From NCBI GenBank assembly GCA_002083985.1, contig MTER01000136.1, positions 1 through 5,278 on the forward strand: 5,278 nucleotides of DNA. The letters are read 5' to 3'. Below, piece by piece: positions 1-4,737 of this stretch. The notes under the pieces are model-generated. The model did not search any database. It was not told the DNA's origin and saw nothing but the letters and a program-made list of their open reading frames with translations. This stretch comes from Candidatus Altarchaeales archaeon A3. GTDB lineage: Archaea > Altiarchaeota > Altiarchaeia > Altiarchaeales > Altiarchaeaceae. The position numbers and the translations under genes were made by a program. Position 1 is the stretch's first letter. Each line of letters begins with the position of its first letter.

Positions 1-92
1 GAGGTTATTTTTAAAACGCAGAGTTTTGAAAATATCCGAGCGTAAGCGAGGTTATGTTTCATTTAATAAAAACGCAATTTTCGGAGTTGTGC
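1..92. repeat. Two imperfect tandem repeat units at the window edge
   Basis: The octamer GAGGTTAT occurs at 1-8 and again at 48-55. Each copy is followed in the same order by a T-rich stretch, AAAACGC (about 14-20 and 69-75) and a TCCGAG/TCGGAG-like block (35-40 and 82-87), so this reads as two diverged units of about 45 bp. The first unit has a small hairpin, AAAAC/GTTTT around GCAGA. A related piece, CGAAGTGAGGTTTA, occurs at 2367-2380, so the core GAGGTT block may belong to a dispersed intergenic repeat family. The left end is cut by the window, so the true unit and copy number cannot be seen. No coding frame is apparent. Confidence 0.4.
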
Positions 93-203
93 AATATAAG
101 TATTAAAGAATATAGGTTTAATTATGTGTAGAAAAATTTATAAGTAAAGTTAATTTAATTGAAAAGTAATTTTATACAAAATTTCATAATTATAATCTCT
201 GCA

Positions 204-428
204 ATGAAAACAAAGGTTATAAAGGCAAGTGAATGAGGGGACATAGTAATTCCTGATAGTATAACAAGAACTTTAAATTTGAAACCAAAAGATAATGTCC
301 TGATAAAAAAATATATCCAAATAGAAAGATTACTGAAGGAAGGTTTAATAGGTGTTGAATGAGAAGCTATTGAAAAAAAACTGAAGATAAAATGTAATTT
401 AAATTTAACCGCATTAAAATGTCAATAA
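204..428 (+). pseudogene. Decayed AbrB/MazE/SpoVT-type antitoxin-like gene with two TGA stops
   Basis: Read from ATG 204, the frame gives MKTKVIKASE, a TGA at 234-236, then GDIVIPDSITRTLNLKPKDN and VLIKK. This is the pattern of the swapped-hairpin AbrB DNA-binding fold, whose usual form is K-x-S-x-(K/R)-G-Q-I-x-I-P-x-x-I-R-x-x-L-x-(L/I)-K-x-G-D. The stop falls just before the conserved Gly, where the family usually has Lys or Arg (AGA to TGA is one change). After about 15 more codons there is a second TGA at 360-362, then a Lys-rich tail ending at TAA 426-428. Antitoxins of this type usually bind their own promoter and a toxin encoded next door. No PIN, MazF or similar toxin follows; the next gene encodes a membrane protein whose ATG lies inside this frame's end. 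TGA is an ordinary stop and TGG is Trp elsewhere here, so recoding is unlikely. Confidence 0.6.
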
Positions 429-916
429 CAAAAAATATTGCTGAAGTAATGGGAGATAGTGCAAGGTATCTGTTAATTTTATTTATAGGATTTTTATTTA
501 TAAAAATTTACTTTCCGCAGGTTGAGAGATATATAGACATAAATTTATTCTTCATAATTACAATTGTAATTTTAACTGCAGCCATTTTACTGGAAAAGAA
601 ATTTATGCCCGAAAGATACAAAGAATATGCAGAAGATGAAATTGAAGATAAAGACGAAGGAACAGAAACAAAAGAGGGTGAAAAAATTTCATTAACAAAA
701 AAAGAAATTTTATATGTTGCTGCAATTTCTATTCTGGGAATGTCGCTTGTTTATTATGCGTTGTTTTTGAACTATAAACTACTTCCTGTTTATCTGCTAT
801 TGCTTTTATCGGTAACTGCCGGGATTTTGATTGCGTTTTTGAGTTATGAGACGATGAAGGAAGATAAGAAGAAAACGAATTATACTGCGAAGGAAAATTT
901 AAATAGAGAAATTTAA
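419..916 (+). CDS. Unrecognised four-segment integral membrane protein
   Basis: I do not recognise a family for this 165-residue protein. Four hydrophobic segments are visible, at about residues 17-33, 41-58, 96-117 and 121-143, arranged as two closely spaced pairs. A hydrophilic linker between the pairs (about 59-95) is strongly acidic at 71-87, rich in Glu and Asp, with a few Lys. The C-terminal tail (about 144-165) is Lys-rich. No Cys or His cluster, catalytic motif or cleavable signal peptide is evident, so a metal-binding or enzymatic role is not supported. By the positive-inside rule the Lys-rich tail is probably cytoplasmic. No ribosome binding site precedes ATG 419, and this start lies in another frame within the tail of the antitoxin-like relic. 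The next in-frame ATG (codon 11) would still keep all four segments. The uninterrupted frame and clear membrane pattern argue it is real; its function is unknown. Confidence 0.6.
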   Translation: MSITKNIAEVMGDSARYLLILFIGFLFIKIYFPQVERYIDINLFFIITIVILTAAILLEKKFMPERYKEYAEDEIEDKDEGTETKEGEKISLTKKEILYVAAISILGMSLVYYALFLNYKLLPVYLLLLLSVTAGILIAFLSYETMKEDKKKTNYTAKENLNREI

Positions 917-942
917 AACGATTTCACTTGTGTAACCCAAAA

Positions 943-1087
943 ATGACAAAACACCACTGAAATAAAAGCACATATTCGCGAAAACAGTTTGCTGTTCTGG
1001 TGGATCAAAGAAGATAAAAAAGAGAATATTGATGTAAAATTTTTGATGGCGCAATTAACAGGTGACACTTGGTGTTCACTCTCATAA
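943..1087 (+). pseudogene. Short remnant frame, possible DUF-type accessory gene start
   Basis: From 950 to TAA 1085-1087 one frame reads NTTEIKAHIRENSLLFWWIK, then EDKKENIDVKFLMAQLTGDT. A TGA at 944-946 blocks it upstream, but ATG 943 (M-T-K) joins it after one frame change. The pattern I-x-x-x-I-R-E-N-x-x-L-F-W-W-I-K-x-x-K-K-E-N-I resembles the start of small uncharacterised proteins often found beside nucleotidyltransferase or toxin-antitoxin genes. That likeness is from memory and is not a firm family call. The resemblance fades after NID, which is where the left arm of the inverted repeat at 1033-1197 begins. The simplest reading is a gene start broken by that element. No intact downstream part is visible, and no promoter or ribosome binding site is evident. 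Confidence 0.35.
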
Positions 1088-1197
1088 ATCGAAAAAAATT
1101 AAAAGTAATATTTTAAAAATTCCACTTAAAAGAAATCTTAAAATTTATGTATTGTGAAAAAAAGTCACTTATTTTTTACGCCATCAAAATTTTAAAA
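1033..1197. repeat. Imperfect inverted repeat, possible MITE-like element
   Basis: The left arm TGTAAAATTTTTGATGGCG (1033-1051) matches the reverse complement of the right arm at 1179-1197, which reads TTTTAAAATTTTGATGGCG, with one T of difference inside the core. The likeness continues weakly inward: both arms reach GTGAC after a further A-rich stretch (1062-1066 and, reversed, 1163-1167). The left arm contains a compact hairpin, GTGACAC-TTG-GTGTTCAC at 1062-1079, seven base pairs with one bulged T. A-rich/T-rich self-complementarity also occurs at 1154-1179. The whole is about 165 bp with no transposase, the size and shape of a miniature inverted-repeat element. A related core lies at 3846-3864. 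Flanking target-site duplications are not clear in this AT-rich DNA. Confidence 0.4.
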
Positions 1198-1212
1198 GAT
1201 TAAAACCTCATA

Positions 1213-1242
1213 GATTTTAGTATATTTTAAATAAAATTTAAA
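1213..1242 (+). promoter_or_regulatory. Candidate AT-rich promoter ahead of rhuM
   Basis: The block TTTTAGTATATTTTAAAT (about 1215-1232) ends about ten bases before ATG 1243. There is no purine-rich Shine-Dalgarno sequence between it and the start. In an archaeon it would be a TATA box for a leaderless or very short-leader transcript; in a bacterium TATATT could be a -10 box, but no good -35 is seen. The DNA is AT-rich throughout, so this is a weak call. Confidence 0.25.
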
Positions 1243-2235
1243 ATGGAAAAAAATCAAATAATACTTTACACCACGCCTGGTGGCAATGTTAAATTAGAAG
1301 TATTTTTACAGGACGAAACGCTTTGGCTGACGCAAAAAATGATGGCTGAGTTGTTTGGAGTTGAAATAAATACTATCAATTACCATCTTAAGGAAATATT
1401 CAAAAGCAGCGAATTAGATGAAAATTCAGTTATTCAAAAAATTAGAATAACTGCTTCTGATGGAAAAGAATATCTCACAGCTTTTTACAATCTTGATGTC
1501 ATTATTGCTGTTAGTTATCGGGTCAATTCCAGGCGAGCCACACAGTTTCGTATTTGGGCGACGCATGTTTTGAAAGAATACATCATCAAAGGGTTCGCAC
1601 TCAACGATGAACTGCTCAAGCAGGGAAAGCATGTCTTTGGAAAAGATTATTTCATAGAATTACTTGAAAGAGTACGCTCAATCAGAGCCAGCGAAAGGCG
1701 AATTTACATACAAATTACGGATATTTTCGCCGAATGCTGTCTTGACTACGACCCGAATTCCCGGACAACCAAAGATTTTTTTGCCACGGTGCAAAATAAA
1801 TTTCATTATGCAATTACAGGTCAGACTGCAGCAGAGATCATTAATGCCAAAGCGGATAAAAAGAAGCCGTTTATGGGTCTCACTACATGGAAAAATTCGC
1901 CTGAAGGTAGAATTCTGCCATCGGATGTTGTTATCGCAAAAAATTATTTGCAGGAAAAAGAAATCAAAAAATTAGAGCGAACAATATACGGATTTTTTGA
2001 TTATATTGAAAGACATATTGAAAACAGACAGACCTTTACTATGGTGGATTTTGCAGAAAGTGTAAATAGATTTTTGAGTTTTAACGAGTACAAAATACTT
2101 GACGGAAAAGGAGCAATATCCAAGGAACAGGCAGACAAAAAAGCAATGTTCGAGTATGATACCTTTAATAAAATACAGCCGATAGAGTCCGACTTTGATC
2201 GCGAAATAAAACGACTTTTAAAAGACAAAAAATGA
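1243..2235 (+). CDS. rhuM: RhuM-family protein (virulence_RhuM, putative DNA-binding)
   Basis: This is an intact 330-residue RhuM-family protein, close to the usual family length. The N-terminal part (about 1-60) has the family start, I-I-L-Y-T-T-x-G-x-x-x-L-E-V, then L-W-L-T-Q-x-M-M-A-E-L-F-G-V, a helix-turn-helix-like stretch. Then come FYNLDVIIAVSYRVNSRRAT and QFRIWATHVLKEYIIKGFAL (about 82-121), the most conserved block. ERVRSIRASERRIYIQITDI follows at about 142-161. The C-terminal half has ADKKKPFMGLTTWKNSPEGR near 204-223, also typical. RhuM was first named from Salmonella pathogenicity island 3. The family is common in mobile and accessory regions and its molecular role is unsettled; DNA binding is inferred from the fold. 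It stands alone here, with no toxin, methylase or restriction partner. Its TGA overlaps the ATG of a gmhB-like relic (ATGA at 2232-2235). No frameshift or missing block is seen. Confidence 0.9.
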   Translation: MEKNQIILYTTPGGNVKLEVFLQDETLWLTQKMMAELFGVEINTINYHLKEIFKSSELDENSVIQKIRITASDGKEYLTAFYNLDVIIAVSYRVNSRRATQFRIWATHVLKEYIIKGFALNDELLKQGKHVFGKDYFIELLERVRSIRASERRIYIQITDIFAECCLDYDPNSRTTKDFFATVQNKFHYAITGQTAAEIINAKADKKKPFMGLTTWKNSPEGRILPSDVVIAKNYLQEKEIKKLERTIYGFFDYIERHIENRQTFTMVDFAESVNRFLSFNEYKILDGKGAISKEQADKKAMFEYDTFNKIQPIESDFDREIKRLLKDKK

Positions 2236-2306
2236 ATGAAGCAGTATTTCTGGATGGAGACGGAGTTATAAATGAATAAGTTAATTATTTAAGCAATGTT
2301 AAGGTC
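2232..2306 (+). pseudogene. gmhB: gmhB-like HAD phosphatase remnant (N-terminal tip only)
   Basis: ATG 2232 overlaps the rhuM stop and reads MNEAVFLDGDGVINE, then TAA at 2277-2279, then VNYLSNVKV. This matches the first residues of D-glycero-D-manno-heptose 1,7-bisphosphate phosphatases (GmhB/HisB-N type HAD), typically M-x-K-A-V-F-L-D-R-D-G-V-I-N-E followed by V-x-Y-L. HAD motif I survives as D-G-D-G, with Gly where Arg is usual. The nonsense change may be GAT or GAA to TAA in the acidic position after N-E. After about codon 24 the similarity stops, at the left end of the 2311-2431 element, and no downstream phosphatase sequence is found. GmhB acts in nucleotide-activated heptose synthesis, which fits the sugar genes downstream. 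The fragment cannot make an active enzyme. The motif is specific enough that chance is unlikely. Confidence 0.7.
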
Positions 2307-2310
2307 AACA

Positions 2311-2431
2311 TTCTGCACATCCAATCAAATTTTTTTAATTTCCGATTGTTTTTCGCAATTTACTAACGAAGTGAGGTTTAATTTATAACAAAAATTTGTA
2401 AATTTTATTGTTTTTGAGAATGATGTGCGAA
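2311..2431. repeat. Non-coding element with short inverted ends
   Basis: TTCTGCACATC at 2311-2321 and GATGTGCGAA at 2422-2431 are inverted copies of each other apart from one extra T. They bound about 120 bp of very AT-rich non-coding DNA. Inside are two similar direct pieces, GATTGTTTTTCG (about 2344-2355) and TATTGTTTTTGA (about 2407-2418), and the GAGGTT-type block at 2367-2380 that resembles the repeats at the window start. The left end sits where similarity to gmhB stops. This looks like a small mobile or repeat element, or a pair of protein-binding half-sites; arms of ten bases are short and could arise by chance. Confidence 0.3.
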
Positions 2432-2443
2432 ATATATATTAAA
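2412..2443 (+). promoter_or_regulatory. Candidate promoter for the glycosyltransferase gene
   Basis: AAATATATATTAAA (2430-2443) is a strong TATA-like stretch about 13 bases before ATG 2456. No Shine-Dalgarno sequence lies between. As a bacterial promoter, TATATT (2435-2440) has TTTTGA (2412-2417) 17 bases upstream, a passable -35. As an archaeal TATA box it would place the transcript start at or slightly after the ATG, which is a little too close. Either reading is tentative. Confidence 0.35.
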
Positions 2444-2455
2444 TTATTCTGAATT

Positions 2456-3610
2456 ATGATGAACTCCAAAGATAAAAAAATTAAGAAAATATTGATTGTA
2501 CCTGGGTTTTATCTTCCCCATATCGGAGGGCTTGAAAAGTATGTGGACATGTTTTCAAAGTACTTGTCAAAAAGAGAAGAGTACGAAATAACGATTTTCG
2601 CCCCGAATATTCCAAAAAGTGAGGAATACGAAATAAAATATACTGATGTGAAAATTATAAGATATCCTGCAACAGTATTTTTTATACGCAATCCGGTACC
2701 AAATTTTTGGTCATCTGTGTTTTGGACACAGATAAAAAAAATGATTGATTTAAATCCGGATATTGTCATTTCTCATACGAGATTTTATTTCAGCACATTT
2801 TTAGCATGTGTATTCGCAAAATTATTTGGGAAAAAATTTATTCATGTTGAACACGGTTCTCGTCATAAAGCCACTAAAAACATGTTAATTCGTATTGGTG
2901 CAGAATGCTATGACCATATAATAAGCATTCTACTTTTGCGATCATCTGCGGATAATATTACAATTTCAAGAGCAAACAGCAGATTTTTAAAACACCTGGG
3001 TGCAAAGAAATCAACAGTCATCTACGCAGGTATTGAAGTAAAAGATTCAATGGAATGTCAAAGGGACAAGCTAAATCAAAAAGATATAATAATAACTTAT
3101 GTAGGAAGATTACTTTATGAGAAAGGAGTACACGATTTAATATACTCTTTTCTGAAAATAAAAGAGAAACAAAAAAATCTTAAATTGTTAATTGTCGGAG
3201 CGGGGGACTACGAAAAAACATTGAAAGAAACAAAAGACAAAGATATTATTTTTTTGGGTAAAAAGAACGGGGATGAAGTAATGGAGATATTGCTTAACAG
3301 CGATATTTTTGTAAATCCCTCTTATTCCGAAGGTCTTCCTACTTCTGTTTTAGAAGCAATGAGCGTAGGCGTACCAACAATTGCAACAGATGTTGGAGGA
3401 ACAATGGAAGTAGTCAAAGATTATGAAACAGGATTCCTCATTGAACCAAAAAATACAAAACAGCTCGAAGAAAGGATTTTAGAATTAATCTCAAATCCGC
3501 AATTAAGGGAGGATATCGGAAGAAATGCCAGATTATATGTAAAGGAAAATTTTTCTTGGGAAAAATGTGTAAATGAATATATAAAAATTTTTAATGAAAT
3601 TGAAAAATGA
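2456..3610 (+). CDS. Glycosyltransferase family 4 (GT-B fold)
   Basis: This 384-residue protein is a complete GT4-type retaining glycosyltransferase, which would transfer a sugar from a nucleotide donor to a lipid-linked or growing glycan at the cytoplasmic face of the membrane. The N-terminal Rossmann half begins I-L-I-V-P-G-F-Y-L-P-H-I-G-G-L-E-K-Y (about 13-30), the usual acceptor-side glycine loop. IHVEHGSRHK follows near residue 130. The donor half begins ITYVGRLLYEKGVHDL, with R218 and K223 in the positions that usually contact the donor phosphate. LLIVGAGDYE follows. SEGLPTSVLEAMSVGVPTIA contains the E-x7-E motif (E292, E300), then TDVGGTMEVV and GFLIEP. No membrane segment is evident. 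The start is ATG 2456 or 2459; the next in-frame Met is too late and would lose the glycine loop. It is followed by a 353-bp gap, so it may be transcribed apart from rfbF. Donor and acceptor cannot be read from the sequence. Confidence 0.93.
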   Translation: MMNSKDKKIKKILIVPGFYLPHIGGLEKYVDMFSKYLSKREEYEITIFAPNIPKSEEYEIKYTDVKIIRYPATVFFIRNPVPNFWSSVFWTQIKKMIDLNPDIVISHTRFYFSTFLACVFAKLFGKKFIHVEHGSRHKATKNMLIRIGAECYDHIISILLLRSSADNITISRANSRFLKHLGAKKSTVIYAGIEVKDSMECQRDKLNQKDIIITYVGRLLYEKGVHDLIYSFLKIKEKQKNLKLLIVGAGDYEKTLKETKDKDIIFLGKKNGDEVMEILLNSDIFVNPSYSEGLPTSVLEAMSVGVPTIATDVGGTMEVVKDYETGFLIEPKNTKQLEERILELISNPQLREDIGRNARLYVKENFSWEKCVNEYIKIFNEIEK

Positions 3611-3715
3611 ATGATAAATATAGGAGGCATAAATTTTGCATATTTTGCAGAATATCCTAAAGACGAATTCAATTATTCGGTTAAAAAATCAAATTTTATA
3701 ATATTTCAATCATAA
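3611..3715 (+). other. Short 34-codon frame right after the glycosyltransferase, doubtful
   Basis: ATG 3611 directly follows the glycosyltransferase stop and opens a frame reading MINIGGINFAYFAEYPKDEF, then a further 14 residues to TAA at 3713-3715. I do not recognise it. The composition is protein-like and not simply A/T drift, so it may be the start of a decayed gene, but a chance frame is also possible. Its position directly after the upstream stop would allow translational coupling. Confidence 0.25.
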
Positions 3716-3740
3716 TAAATAATGCTGTATTGATAGATTA

Positions 3741-3818
3741 ATGTATCCTTATCGGACAAGTAATAAGTTTTTAAAGAAAGTATTACCTGAGTTTGAAAGA
3801 TATTTAAAAAATGTCTAA
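3741..3818 (+). other. Short 25-codon frame, possible C-terminal gene remnant
   Basis: The frame ending at TAA 3816-3818 reads MYPYRTSNKFLKKVLPEFER and YLKNV, with an ATG at 3741 and a stop (TAA) a few codons upstream. It looks like the amphipathic C-terminal end of a protein, not random AT-rich sequence, and may be the other end of the gene whose start lies at 3611. No family is recognised and no ribosome binding site is seen. Bases 3819-3963 that follow hold no coding frame I can support. Confidence 0.25.
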
Positions 3819-3834
3819 AAACACCTTTAAATTT

Positions 3835-3843
3835 GTTTTTTTC
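3835..3843 (+). terminator. Candidate T-tract terminator
   Basis: A run of seven T (3836-3842) lies after the two short frames that follow the glycosyltransferase. There is no GC-rich stem ahead of it, so it would fit an archaeal T-tract terminator better than a bacterial intrinsic one. In DNA this AT-rich the call is weak. Confidence 0.2.
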
Positions 3844-3845
3844 TT

Positions 3846-3864
3846 GCCACCAAAATTTTACAAT
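3846..3864 (-). repeat. Third copy of the TAAAATTTTGRTGGC intergenic motif
   Basis: Read on the minus strand, this gives TTGTAAAATTTTGGTGGC. It matches the arms of the inverted repeat at 1033-1051 and 1179-1197, apart from one A-to-G change and a one-base T difference. No partner arm of opposite orientation was found nearby, so it may be a solo end or a degraded element, or a conserved binding motif. Confidence 0.35.
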
Positions 3865-3963
3865 TTTCAGACTCATAACTTTCAAAGATAGGTATTAGAA
3901 CAAACAAAAAAATTAGTTTAGGAAAAGAATGCAAATAAACATTAAAATTTATGAAAAAATAAA

Positions 3964-4737
3964 ATGAAAGCAGTTATCCTTGCAGGGGGGTTCGGAACAA
4001 GATTAAGTGAAGAAACCGACTTAAAACCAAAACCAATGGTGGAAATCGGGGGAAAACCAATCTTATGGCATATTATGAAAATTTATTCGTGTTACGGTAT
4101 TAATGATTTTGTGATATGTTTGGGATATAAAGGATACATGATAAAAGAATGGTTTGCAAATTATTTTCTTCACAATTCAGATGTGACAATAAAATTAAAA
4201 AATAATGAATTAAAAGTACATAACACGCAAACAGAAGATTGGACAGTTTCTTTAATAGATACCGGATTAAATGCCCAAACCGGAGGAAGATTAAAAAGAG
4301 TGAAAGATTATATTAGTAATGAAACATTCATGTTTACTTATGGTGACGGTATTGCAGATATAAATATTAAAGAATTGATCAAATTTCATAAAAATAACAG
4401 AAAACTTGCAACAATGACTTCTGTTCAGCCACCGGGTAGATTTGGGGCAATTGAACTTAAAGAAAATAAAATAATAAGTTTTCATGAAAAACCTGCAGGG
4501 GATAATGCATGGATAAACGGTGGGTTTTTTGTTTTAGAACCGGAAGTTATTAATTATATAAAAAATGATGAGACAATCTGGGAAAGAGAACCATTGGAGA
4601 ATTTAGCAAAAGAAGGACAATTAATGGCTTACAAGCACAAAGGATTCTGGAAGCCGATGGACACTTTAAGAGACAACAGAGAATTAAACTCATTATGGGA
4701 ATCAAAAAAAGCATTATGGAAAATATGGGGCGATTAA
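3964..4737 (+). CDS. rfbF: Glucose-1-phosphate cytidylyltransferase
   Basis: The enzyme joins CTP and alpha-D-glucose 1-phosphate to give CDP-glucose and pyrophosphate in the cytoplasm, the first step toward CDP-linked 3,6-dideoxyhexoses and related sugars. The protein is 257 residues, the normal family length. It opens with the nucleotidyltransferase signature MKAVILAGGFGTRL (G8-R13), followed by K-P-K-P-M-V-E-I-G-G-K-P-I-L-W-H-I-M-K, with K23 in the catalytic position. FTYGDGIADI contains D128, the usual metal ligand. TSVQPPGRFGAIEL, ISFHEKP and INGGFFVLEPEV are typical of this subfamily. The C-terminal GFWKPMDTLRDNREL places D233 as a second metal-binding candidate. These features separate it from RfbA-type thymidylyltransferases. 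ATG 3964 is the natural start because the signature begins at once; no Shine-Dalgarno sequence precedes it. Its end overlaps the rfbG start, the family's usual pairing. Nothing is missing. Confidence 0.95.
   Translation: MKAVILAGGFGTRLSEETDLKPKPMVEIGGKPILWHIMKIYSCYGINDFVICLGYKGYMIKEWFANYFLHNSDVTIKLKNNELKVHNTQTEDWTVSLIDTGLNAQTGGRLKRVKDYISNETFMFTYGDGIADINIKELIKFHKNNRKLATMTSVQPPGRFGAIELKENKIISFHEKPAGDNAWINGGFFVLEPEVINYIKNDETIWEREPLENLAKEGQLMAYKHKGFWKPMDTLRDNRELNSLWESKKALWKIWGD

Noticed and set aside
234..362. In-frame TGA codons as recoding (Trp, Gly or selenocysteine)
   Set aside because: Intact genes here end in TGA and use TGG for Trp, no selenocysteine-type hairpin was evident, and the residue expected at the first TGA is Lys/Arg.
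1426..1632. Minus-strand open frames opposite rhuM, the glycosyltransferase and rfbF
   Set aside because: They are antisense shadows of well-supported genes, with no motifs or start signals of their own.
1664..1975. 103-codon open frame on the + strand inside rhuM
   Set aside because: It lies wholly inside the conserved RhuM coding region in another frame and has no recognisable pattern.
4695..4724. Upstream rfbG starts at ATG 4695 or 4716
   Set aside because: They add residues not typical of the family opening, and no ribosome binding site favours them; 4725 is preferred but not proven.
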